A stretch of 64,000 bases of DNA from Deuterostichococcus epilithicus (taxonomy: Eukaryota; Chlorophyta; Trebouxiophyceae; Prasiolales; Stichococcaceae): positions 992,082-1,056,081 of the forward strand of contig JAVTLE010000011.1 in NCBI GenBank assembly GCA_033439295.1, written 5' to 3'. Below are positions 1 to 9,721 of the stretch, in pieces. Made by a program: the position numbers and the translations under genes. Numbering within the stretch: position 1 is the first letter of the stretch; every line of letters starts with the position of its first letter. The notes below the pieces were generated by a model. It saw nothing but the letters and a program-made list of their open reading frames with translations, made no database searches and had not been told where the DNA came from.

Positions 1-1513
1 AAACAACGCTGCGAGCTGTTTCAGAGGAGAGCTGCGTGACGAGGTGACTTGCAAAGGCACCGCGCCGCGCACTCGACACGGAGAATGTCCACGCAGTCTC
101 CCTGAGACCTGCAGCCGTACTGCTGCACATCAAGCCCGTACACCAGTGCTGTGCATGATGCAGCCGCATGACAGCAGAACGGCTCTTGAGCCGAGCCCTC
201 GAGCCTGCGAGGATCGCAATTGCAGGAGCTATCTCGTTTCTGCCATGGAAGCCCGGCTCTTCGGTACTGGGTTCACATTGCTTCACCTTGGTGTCGAGGA
301 CGCGCACATCTGTTCATCCACCTCGCGCACGCCTCGGTGTGCCTCTTGGTGCGTTCCCAATTCTCCGCCACTCAGGCGACAGCTTGTTAGGTGTTCAGGG
401 TTTCAAGGCATCGCCCCCACCTTGGTGTTGAGACCGTCCAGCTCGTCAAGGACGCGCGTCATGCGGTCCATGTCCTCGCCGCACGCCTCCAGCTCCTTCT
501 GCAGCGCCTCCTGCCGCGCCAGCAGCTCCACCTGCTCCCCGAACGCCGACATGAACTCCTCCCTGCACAGGTTTGGGCAGCCAGCTGTGGGCAGCAGCAG
601 CAGCCGCCTGATGCCCGAATGCCAGCATGCATTCCTCCCTGCGGACGACGCAAGTGAGTGGGGCGGCTTGGCAACGACAGCAGCCGATGACCAGCGCTTT
701 TCCTGTGCGGGCGGTCACCAGCGGGGCGCGACCATCAGCCCGCTCCAGGAGGTTGCTGGGGACGGTGCCTCTCTATGGGTGCCTCTCTATAGGAGATGAG
801 CAGTGGAAGGCCGCGACAAGGGGAGCGTCACCAACCACGAGTGCATCGAACCATCCATGCGTGTGCGTGTGACGCACAGTGCAAAGGGGCGAAGCAGGAG
901 AGGTGTGCACCCACCTGACGGTGCGGGAGGGCAGGACGTCGAATTCCTGCGTCAGGTGCGCGATGTTCATGTTGTGGCGCGCCTTGATGACCTCGCCCGC
1001 ATCCGGCTCCAGCTGCCCCGTGATGATCTGCAGCTGCGTCGTCTTACCCGCGCCGTTGACGCCTGCAGAGCCCGCCAGACCGTGCTTTAGTATCTCGAGA
1101 CGAGGCCGCGCCGCTGTATGTGTCAGGGGAAAAGTTACGCTGCTCCAACCGCAATCTCGATGCTGCGTGCACATGTGAGTAAGGAAGTCGGCATCATGGG
1201 AGCAGATGCGCAGCGATGACGTGGCCGTTCTTTGTAACAACATCTCACCGACGAGTCCGACGCGCTCGCCCTTCTTGACGTCCCAGGTCACGCCGCGCAG
1301 CACCTGCTGGTTCTTGAAGGTGATGCTGATATTCTCCAGCTTGATGCCTGAGCCGACTGTGGACGCGCCTGCTGGCCCGCCGCCGCCGCTGCCACCCTTT
1401 TTGCCTTTGGCCCCCTTCTTGCCGGCCTTGCCTTTGCCCTTCGGCGCGGCTGATGGGGCTGACGCCTCCTGCGAGTCATAGGCATTTTCGCAGTTGGGCA
1501 CGGCAGGCGGCAC
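1..1513 (-). CDS. ABC-F family ATP-binding protein, ABCF5-like (5' part; runs off left edge)
   Basis: Soluble ABC protein without membrane spans; ABC-F proteins act on ribosomes or translation, and plant ABCF5 homologues are usually predicted to be plastidial. Three exons are visible: 1513-1249, 1062-915 and 562-421, joined in compatible phases. The first holds a low-complexity Lys/Gly-rich leader and then the start of an ABC domain (IKLENISITFKNQQVLRGV, GERVGLVG). The second completes Walker A as GVNGAGKTT across the splice junction, followed by TGQLEPDAGEV and LTQEFDVLPSRTV. The third gives REEFMSAFGEQ and DELDGLNTK, the helical inter-strand segment of ABCF5. The ABC signature, Walker B and the second ABC domain must lie left of position 1. 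I took the Met at 1513 as start, but a splice acceptor just upstream would also allow an earlier exon encoding a transit peptide. Identification to the ABCF5 subgroup is from remembered family sequence. Confidence 0.85.
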
Positions 1514-2446
1514 TGGCGCAGGGTTTTAAACCCATCGAGAGATACCTAACGCGCTGCACAAGCACGCTGCACGATTCTGAATAAAAACATCATCCCTCGC
1601 CGTTCCCACCTGTGTGGCGGAGGCTGCACACCGCAACCGGTCTGGAGTCTGCCTGAGCGGCTGCGGCGCAGCTGGCGGCACGCTTGCAAACCCCGCGGCA
1701 GCAAGTCTGCATGCAAGGGCAGCGGTTTGAAACAGCCAGCAATGCATCGACAAGCTGAGCGCACATGGACAGAACGCAGTGCAGGGCAAGCAGCAATGAC
1801 GGGGCAAGGGTGTCGTGCACAGTGAGCCTGTCCGACACAAAGCTTGCTTTTGGGCAGCCTTGGTGCAGCGGTCAGTGCATGCGACTGGGGATGCAATGCA
1901 CCTGTTTGCAGTGAATGGCTGCTGAACTGCAAAGGCATCCGGCGGAGCTGAGCAGCAGGGTCTCTGCTGTAGCCTGGCTGCTGGGGAGTGCTGGGATGGC
2001 ACACACTGTGGCGCTGACAGCGGGCTGCGGCTGCCCCGGAATGCATGCTGCTGCAGCACAGAGCTCGCGGGGCGCAGCCCCACGTCCATGATGTACCAGC
2101 AGCCGCTTGCAGCCCTGGGTCAGTGGTGTCCAGCTTGCTCCGTGCAAGCTCGCAACGCGACGCAGCACGGCTGATGACTGAACCTGATACTTTATCTGCT
2201 GCAGAAGATTGCTGCGAGTTCGCCAATATCAATTGAGCTATCTGCACTCTCCACTCTGTCTCGACTTGGCACGGTCTGAGCCTATCGACAGTGGTCGTAA
2301 ACACCGTCTGAAACCGGACAACCCGTCCTGACCTGTCCCCAAAGTACTGAACTCTCGACTCGGCCGAGATGACGAGGCCAAGACAATTCGTCAAACCGTG
2401 CCATCGCCGCTTTCTTTCATGCAATTTGTGTAGAAGTGTCTTGTTG
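1514..2446. other. Intergenic region between divergent genes
   Basis: Separates the ABCF5-like gene (-) from the SDHAF1-like gene (+) and should hold both promoters, and perhaps a 5' exon of the ABC gene. A near-palindromic GGGTTTTAAACCC lies next to the ABC start, around 1523-1535. Long open frames on the minus strand here match no family I know and look like frames left open by GC-rich sequence. No RNA gene or repeat was seen. Confidence 0.5.
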
Positions 2447-3131
2447 ATGGGACCACCTGCTCGGATATCTGGGTTGCAGGTCCGTTGGCACCTGCAAGTG
2501 GATGGCCATGCATGACTGCTATCTTGACATGATGCACCACACTGGTGCATGTTCGATGGCCATGCTGCTGTGTCTCTGGTTGCAGAAGCAGGTTTTGGCA
2601 TTCTACCGGACGGTGCTGCGAACAGCCAGGCACCAGCCTGCAGAGCAACGGACATCAGTGCAGGCATTTGCGCGTGCAGAATTTGAGAGGTCTGCGCATA
2701 CTCGTGCATTAGTTTTGAGCCTCTGATGCCTCAAGAAGTACTGACACCATGACAATGACTCTAATGGTTGCATGCATGGGACATGATGGCAGAGTGAGCG
2801 GCATGCTTTGCGGGTCTCTCTGGAACCACTGGTAGTCCACCCTCTTGATCATCTTGTTGTGTCTCAGCAGTTGCTTCAGTCTGCACCGCAGATTCAGAGC
2901 CGCGAGCCCCAAAGACTACCAACTTATCGAGGTTCGGCCCTTGAGGCGCTGTCTCGGCTGTGGTCCCATTCTGCTTATCATAGGTCATAAGGGGATGCCA
3001 GACTTTTCTCGACTGAGCGCCTGATTCATCTGCCAATGCGCCTGCAGCACCTCATACGCAAGGGCAAGCGGCAGCTGGACATGCTGGAGCACGGCAGCGT
3101 GACGGGTGTGCACCTGCACGGCAACCGATGA
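2447..3131 (+). CDS. SDHAF1: LYR-motif succinate dehydrogenase assembly factor, SDHAF1-like
   Basis: Small mitochondrial matrix protein that helps mature the Fe-S subunit of respiratory complex II. Four exons, 2447-2479, 2586-2689, 2892-2931 and 3048-3131, join in phase to give 86 residues, the normal size. Exon 2 carries the LYR-type motif as AFYRTVLRTAR (Phe in place of Leu), then ARAEFE. The 40-base exon 3 supplies FRAASPKDYQLIE and exon 4 HLIRKGKRQLDMLEHGSVTG, matching the family's conserved IEYLYRRGRRQL block. The start ATG at 2447 gives a human-like short N-terminus. An in-frame ATG at 2369 would add 26 residues rich in Arg, Lys and Cys that could be a presequence, so the start is open. 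It converges on the BOLA3-like gene 175 bases downstream. A possible TGTAA polyadenylation motif sits at 3246-3250. The family assignment is my reading of the aligned blocks. Confidence 0.82.
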
Positions 3132-3306
3132 GCGCGCACCATTCAACATTCTGGAAACTCAACGGTTCCGACTTTCACGGCAATCAAATGAGTAGCAACT
3201 CATACATATTGTCGCCACCGCAAGCACTGTCTCGGTACCCTGAACTGTAAAACCTGGGAGTCTGGTGTTGATAAATGACCCTGGCGCCTGTCACCACAGC
3301 AAATAG

Positions 3307-3836
3307 CTATGTGGCCTTTGTATCCAACACGAATCCGTGCCAGGTGGCGATCTCCTCCTCCAGCGCTTTTGTCACCAGCTGGTGCTGCTTCACGATGCTA
3401 ATGCCCCTGCGCGCATGCGGCCAAACTATCAAGCCATTCCATTTCATTCCCTTGCTTCCTGTGCGGCTGTCAGCCTGACATCGCATTCAGGCAGTCGACT
3501 GGCTAATAATAATACACCTTTGAGGCGATGCATGCCAACTGTGCGAGACACATGCCCACACTTGAATTCATCCGCGGCGACGGTGATGCGGTACATAGAT
3601 CCGCAGCCGCCGCTCGTGTCCTGCACCCGCACGGCTTTTGCGCCTGGCATGCGATCCTTCAGCAGCTGCGCGATCTCCTCTTCCCGCTGAGCTGATGGGT
3701 CTCCTGAGCTGGTGGACAGCAGTGCTGCCTGACAAAGCGGTGCCGCGCCACTATTGCATGCCGCTGGGCAGCTGTTTCGATGCACTAGACGCTGTGCGAT
3801 GGTCAGGCAGCCACGCCTGAGGCCTGTAGCGGCCAT
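3307..3836 (-). CDS. BOLA3: BolA-like protein, BOLA3 type (mitochondrial)
   Basis: Mitochondrial BolA3 works with monothiol glutaredoxin 5 to deliver [4Fe-4S] clusters, for example to lipoate synthase and respiratory complexes. Two exons, 3836-3562 and 3406-3307, join through AA|G phases into 124 residues. The first about 45 residues (MAATGLRRG... HRNSC...) are basic, Ser/Ala-rich and free of acid residues, like a mitochondrial presequence. The BolA fold follows: EEEIAQLLKDRMPGA, VRVQDTSGGCGSMYRI with the conserved Cys of the BOLA3 GGCG motif, DEF-K, then the helix HQLVTKALEEEI with the conserved His, ending WHGFVLDT. The stop lies at 3307-3309. Neighbours are the convergent SDHAF1-like gene and, across about 600 bases, the divergent Alfin-Tudor gene. 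The exon junction is supported by GT and AG sites and by a continuous family alignment. Confidence 0.9.
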
Positions 3837-4432
3837 GGCCCTGCCTGCGCTGATGTCAAGCGAGCACAGCGATGTCGGAACTTGGGCAAACGTTTCACGG
3901 TAGACAACCTTTGCAATTGCGATGTTGATGAGGCACGCGGACTCACGCCTGGCCAAACACCTCTGCTGCTGTGTGATTTGGATGGAGTTATATGGAAGAC
4001 ACCTTGTGAATGCGGTGGCCGCGTGTTGGGCGAAAAGGGTGATCGTGTCGTCACTTGAGTCGCCAGGTCGCACCGCCTTTAAAGTCGAGGCCTGCGTCCG
4101 GGCCGGGGTAACCAGTTGCAACGCAGGCGTCAATCCTTGTACTTTGCTGTGACGAATTGAGCCGCGAAGCTGTTGCAGGTCCTTGCAGGGATCCACACCA
4201 CCGGACTTAACGCAGCAGGTCCCGAAAGCACACCGACAGCTCAGTGCCCGTCTCAAGCGGACCTCGGCCAGAAACCAGGAGAGGCGCTGCTGACGATAGG
4301 AAGGGCTCCGTTGATCTTCGGCCTGGCCGTCACCCTGAGGGCCTGGGCGCGGCACGGCAGACGGGGCGTCTGAGGTTCAGGGTCCCGGAGAAAGGCGTGC
4401 AACCGCGGCCGTGTTCCAGGGAGCCACGAGAC
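3837..4432. other. Shared divergent promoter region (BOLA3-like / Alfin-Tudor)
   Basis: About 600 bases lie between the BOLA3-like start and the Alfin-Tudor start, which point away from each other. No conserved coding block, repeat or recognisable motif was found; it probably holds two 5' UTRs and a bidirectional promoter. Confidence 0.45.
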
Positions 4433-6575
4433 ATGGACCATCCGCGCAGTGCGGACCAGGTCAGTGCTGCACCCGCCGCTCGGGCCGTGATGCACGCTTG
4501 ACCTCGAAGCACCGACATTCAGGCTTTCCCGAGCGGCAAGGCCGGCGTTGGTGCATCGCCTCCTGCGCCGGATGCAGATCGATCGACTGACCTCAAGTAT
4601 CATACCGGCTGCAGATCTACGATGACTACCAAAACAGATTCCGGGGCCTGCTGCGGGCACTGACGGAAGGTGCGAAGTGCACGACAGCCGCATCGCGCCG
4701 GCTCGTGCTGCCGAGAGCGGACGTGTGCAACAGCGATGCAGGATTTGTATTCTCAAGGGCCTGGTTGTGCACGCTCGCCGGCCAGTGGCACCCTGCGGGA
4801 TGCGCCGCATGCCTGGCAGCTGTCTTGCCCTGGAAACTTGATTCACTCTGTTGTCCGCAGAGGAGGAGGATCTGTACCAGCAGTGCGACCCTGAGCGCGA
4901 GAACCTCTGCCTGTACGGTGAGCTAGCTCCATTTCTCACTCGCATGTGATGACAGCGACGCTTGTGTCCTGGTCCCCCCTCAAATTCCATCCTCCAAGGT
5001 GGTACATCTGAATGGCGTCTCAACCGTTGTGCCCTTCATCCGCACAGCTGCTTGACCACGACACAGAAATTCGAGGTCGGAACGATGCTCCTGCAGGCGA
5101 GTCAGACGGTTCCTGGGCGGTGGACCTGCCTGCAGAGGAGGTGCCGGCGGAGCTGCCGGAACCCTGCCTCGGCATCAACTTCGCGCGCAATGGGTGAGCA
5201 ATCTGCCGATAACGCCAGCAGCTCTGTTCAGTGTGGACCAACCATGCATGAGATGCACTATCCTCAGAGCGTCAGCCTCACTTCCGGACAGCAAATGAAA
5301 TCGAGCATGTTTCTATTCCTTGGCCAGCTTGCCATTCCCTTGCACCATACTGGTACCGGTCCACTAGGGTCAAGCGTGCTGTGGCACGCCATCAACAGGA
5401 TGCAGAGGCGCGACTGGCTGGCGCTGGTGGCGGTGCACTCTGACGCGTGGCTGCTGAGCGTGGCGTTTTACTACGGGGCGCGGCTGGACGCGGCGGGGCG
5501 GGCCAAGCTGTTCAAGACCATCAACCAGGGCCCCACGCTTTTCGAGATCGTCATGGGGCAGGCCAGCAGGCTGGGCGGCGCCGGCGTTGTGGGTCAGCCG
5601 CGCAACCGCAAGGAGGCGGTGCGGATCCGTTTCCCAATGTGGTGTCATCTCTATGTTCAGCAAGGCACTCCGGCGGACCAATGGGTCGTGGCTGTAACCG
5701 CACCGCAGCTGGTCCAGTCCGGCGTCCGGCGTCCGGCATCAACAGCTTCAATGGCGATCAGATGACACAAACACAATTCATTGTCACCAGCATGACATGA
5801 TGATGCTGCACAGCAGCCGACCTTGGACTTGCGCTGAAAGCCCATAACTCATACTTGTGCTCCCATGCTGCTGCAGGACCAGCCGACAGGGGTGGCCAAG
5901 GCCGCCGACGTGCCGATGTCCACAGGGCGACTGGCAACCATGGGGGACGTCCATCAGCTCAAGGGCCGGCAGGCAGAGGTCGGTCCATGTACTCGTGTTC
6001 AGGCCCACTGTGCTTGTTGGCGGAAATCCCTCAGTTGCGGCCCCGTCAGAGGTCAGCTGCGCGGCTGCACACCCGCAGTCTTTGGGATCCGCAGCGTTGA
6101 CGGCGCCTTCTGAGCGCCGCAGCTGTGCAGCTGCCTGGTGCTGCCTGTGCCTCGCCCGGTGCAGCGGTTGATCGTGGTGCTTCTGGCTGCTTCATGCAGC
6201 TCTTTTGGCCGGACGACAACAAGTGGTACCTCATTCAAGTCCAGAGCGTCAACCCAAAGCTCAGGACCGCCAAGTGAGACTCTTACTGTCGCAGCAACAG
6301 TCTCGTCAGTGCTGGACTTTTGCAGTGCGTTCCAAAGTGTGGAACGCCGCAGAAACCCCATGCATGCGCAGGCGCCTGTTTTCGCAAGCGAGTAAATTGC
6401 ACGCCGTCTCGAGCAATGCGGTCATGTCCTGGTGCAAACGGGCACACGTGCAGGGAGGCCTTCACACCAGCTTGCTGCATGCTATCGGTGCAGGGTGCAG
6501 TATACCAGCGGTGAGGTGGAGGAGCTCGATCTGGACCAGATCATCAGGGACGGCCACATGTCAATTCTCACGTGA
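4433..6575 (+). CDS. Alfin-type N-terminal domain fused to a Tudor-like domain
   Basis: Predicted nuclear chromatin protein of 237 residues. Eight exons close in frame: 4433-4459, 4615-4669, 4861-4917, 5097-5193, 5399-5618, 5877-5978, 6200-6273 and 6494-6575. The N-terminal half is the plant Alfin domain: [55 protein letters not shown] and [20 protein letters not shown]. In land-plant AL proteins this domain is followed by a PHD finger that reads H3K4me3. Here no Cys/His zinc-binding pattern is present. Instead the C-terminus holds a Tudor-like fold: [19 protein letters not shown], then [25 protein letters not shown] linker of about 50 residues separates the two domains. The start ATG gives a 27-base first exon (MDHPRSADQ) that joins in phase 0. 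Whether the Tudor domain reads methyl-Lys or methyl-Arg cannot be told from sequence. Confidence 0.85.
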
Positions 6576-7315
6576 GCGGCAACATGCAACAATCGGCATG
6601 CAGTGCAAAGCTGCTGGCATTGACGCTGTTTTGCATTCTTTGCTTTCCCAGTCTGCGGTACACCTGTCGCACCGGGTCCAGGACCTTGAACAAATAAGGA
6701 GTCTAGATACAAACCTAGAAGTTGTGCGTAGGCAGTCCGGAAGCAGGTCCTGTTGGTGCTGGGGTTCAAGTTTCGTCTGAGTGCAGCCTGGAGGATGTTG
6801 GCGTAGCGTGCATGCAGCGAGGTGATCGAAATCATCTGGCAAGCAAAGCCTGGAGCAATGCCCTGCACTGGCCTGGCTGCGAGACCATGCGCCGCATCGC
6901 ACGCGCTGCTTGTCATGACTGGCACTGTCACATCTCCATCTTCAGCGTGAGCAAGGCTGGTGCATGGGCCATCTCAATTTCCTAAAAGTCCGAGCCTCGC
7001 CAGTAAGCTTCGTCCTGCCCTACTCAACATGAGGTTGAGAGGGAATGAATGTGGCCGCCAAATGACTCTCGGCGGCTAACACGTTTCGCGATGCGAAACT
7101 GCCATGTGCATGCAATACACATTGTCGTCTGCTGAATATTCCGATTCAAGGCTGCTTTGACCATTCGCCGCTTCAGAAGCCACTGACCTGGGCTCGCCTT
7201 TCTGCAGACGCAAATGACACGTTGATCAGCTGACGCATGGTTTAGATTTGGCTCTGTACAGCAACGCTGTGATCCTGAAACCACCTCTTAAACAATCCTC
7301 ACTGTTTCAACAGCA
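6576..7315. other. Intergenic region
   Basis: Runs between the Alfin-Tudor stop and the start of the OB-fold gene, both on the plus strand. It holds a 3' UTR and the next promoter. I see no conserved coding segment, RNA gene or repeat. Confidence 0.5.
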
Positions 7316-9009
7316 ATGACGACAGAGGAATCGCAGCCCGCTATCTTCAAGAAGCTTGGGGATCTGCGACCAGACACAGCGGGCCACAACCTCACCGTGA
7401 AGGTAGGGCGAGCAGAGGGTGTTGCTATGCACCAGCACAACCTGCACAGCTGAAAAGATTCGTGACAGCCGTCCGACCAGCTTGATTTTTCCAACTGGTC
7501 GGTGCCTCGAGGGCACCGAGCGACACACCAGCGCATTTCGATCATGCACTACGCTTGAAATAAGCGGCTACGTGCACCCACATCGGGCATCTGCTCGTCT
7601 GGAAGTGCTGGGGACCAGCATAAGGGATATGGCATACTGCACGCCGGTTGGCGGTGACAGACTGTAGAATGAGGTCGCCTGGGGCTTTGCATGTTAGTTT
7701 GGGCAGAGCCTGTGTGCACCAGTCGCTGCTACAAACAGCCCCGGCGTAGTTTCATGCACCCCTTGATATGCAGTGAGGCTGCAGCTTGTGAGACGTTGCG
7801 CGGCGGCCTGCAGCCCTCCGGCAGAACCCGCGCACTGTCCTGGTTTGCCCATCGTATGTGGGGCGCAGCATTCACGCCTGCAGACACCAAGAGGCGGCCC
7901 TGCCGACCGGAAGCTGCCCCGCGAATGGGCAAGACCACAGCAGCCCGAAGCACATCCATGGCGACTTCGATTCCCAAATTTCAAAGGCCTACTCCTGACT
8001 CCTGACTCCTGACTCCAGACGGCTGTGGCATTGCAGGTGGTGGAGGCAAAACTGGTGCACACACGGCAGGGTCGGCCAGGAGGGGCGCCCGCGCGCATTG
8101 CGGAGTGCCTCGTCGGCGATGACAGCGGGGTGATGGTCATTACCGCCCGCAACGACCAGGGTGCGGACCGCTGGGGGTTGTTGCAGGGGTGCCAGCAGTC
8201 GCTGCAGGGCATCCTGCCCTGCTGTGTGCTGCTTGATGCTCGTCGATGCGAGCTGCGGTGCCGGCTCGGATGCGGGAACACGGCAGGCGCCGCGTCACAG
8301 CGCTCGGCAGCATGGAACGCTCCGTGTGGCATGGCTTGGTTGCACCGTCAGGGGCCCGAACCCGACCAGAGGCAGAGGCGGTGCTCTGGACCGTTGCACC
8401 TTCCTGCTGCCGCAGTGGACCAGCTGCAGCCGGGCAGCTGCTGGACGCTGCGCAACGCCAAGGTGGATATGTATCGCGGCTGCATGCGGCTGGCGGTCGA
8501 CCAGTTTGGCAAGCTGGAGCCAGCTGAGGGGGGCGCCGCCATCGAGCCAAAGGTGGGTGCCAGTCCCACGGCATGTTGCAATCACCAGCATGTGTGCTGT
8601 GTGAGATGCGATCATGCATCCTTTGTGCCGGCGCAGCCGCCGCCACGCCGGCGCCAGGGCACAGGCATCGCTTGCATCGCTTTGCGGGCAGTGTGGAGTC
8701 TGTTCTGCAGCAGCTTCAAAGCGGTCCGGAGGCATGCAGCGCCCTCCTACCATGTGCAAAGGTCCTCTGTGGTTGCAGTCCGGCCTCAGCCTCCGCATGT
8801 CGTTGGCAGCTACAATCGCTCCTGGCCACACAATTGATCGCACGGTTTAGCATGGGCAAGGCACGGACGCCCCCGATGCCAACTAGCCTTTTGCTGATGC
8901 CGACCTGCCTTTCCCCAACGCCATTTCGCCTTTCTGCCGCCTGCAGACGGACTTCAACCTGTCGCTGGTCGAATACGAGCTGGTCAATGTGCCGGCGGAG
9001 GCGTCGTGA
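7316..9009 (+). CDS. OB-fold nucleic-acid-binding protein, At4g28440-like
   Basis: Small OB-fold protein of the plant At4g28440-like (RPA/SOSS-B-related) family, which presumably binds single-stranded nucleic acid. Four exons, 7316-7402, 8037-8160, 8416-8552 and 8947-9009, join in phase into 136 residues, close to the family's length. Blocks in order are FKKLGDLRPDTAGHNLTVKV, then VEAKLVHTRQGRPGG, RIAECLVGDDSGVMVITARNDQ (split here by several residues of the strand), LRNAKVDMYRGCMRLAVDQFG and LSLVEYELVNV. The whole length is conserved with the Arabidopsis protein as I remember it, so little doubt remains about the exon structure. Intron 1 is long (634 bases) and open in several false frames. 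It is transcribed in the same direction as the Alfin-Tudor gene but from its own promoter. The precise function of the family is not established. Confidence 0.88.
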
Positions 9010-9721
9010 GGGAGAGGTGCTGATCTGCAAGGGGGTGCGCTGCTCGTCGGATGAATCTGCCGCGGCGGCGCCGCAGGCTGTTGGCAGGCGGCATGTATGG
9101 CACTCGTCGCCTCACCTGCGTGGGCGCTATCATGTAGCTGTTGCAGCACTTGGTCGGCTGTGCGTGTGGACCTGCACAGTGCAGCCGGACGGGGCGCCTC
9201 TTCAAGCCATGTGCCAGGGAAGCTGGTGTCCAGGCAGCCACAGGGCCATAGCACTAGAGAAACCGAGTCACACCAGGGACCCATGTTGGCAAGATGAGCT
9301 GGGGTGCAAATGACTTTTGTCAAGCAATTGAAGTATTCAGCAGTAAACAGCAACCACGCCATTCAGTCATTTGCCGGCGTTGCACAGAGCTGAGCCCTGC
9401 ACTGGGCCAGCCAAACAGATTTTGCAACGACCGACTACCTACGTGAGACAGCTGTACAAACGGCCTGCCTGACGCTAGCTGTGTCATCGATCAACACGTT
9501 TGGCCAACAAATGTGAGCATGACAACGAATGCAAATATGAGCCGACATCAGCGTACTCGTACGTTAGCTTGCGCCTGGTGGGTAGAGGCTGCGCAGGCAG
9601 CAGGCTGCTTGACTCTGGACACCCCGCCGATTACATTCTGTTCCAGTAAACACGTGCGCAGCACCAGTGTAGCCAGGATGACGCCACTCTGCCGCGGCGC
9701 CTCCTCTGCCGGAAAGGGACG
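9010..9721. other. Convergent 3' intergenic region
   Basis: Lies between the stop of the OB-fold gene (+) and the stop of the RAP-domain gene (-). It should carry both 3' UTRs. No conserved coding block or RNA gene was seen. Confidence 0.5.

Noticed and set aside
1546-2709. 387-codon open frame on the minus strand
   Set aside because: No conserved motif, composition like neighbouring non-coding sequence, and it runs antisense through the first two exons of the well-supported SDHAF1-like gene.
7691-8005. Open frame between OB-fold exons 1 and 2
   Set aside because: Lies wholly inside intron 1 and has no recognisable motif.
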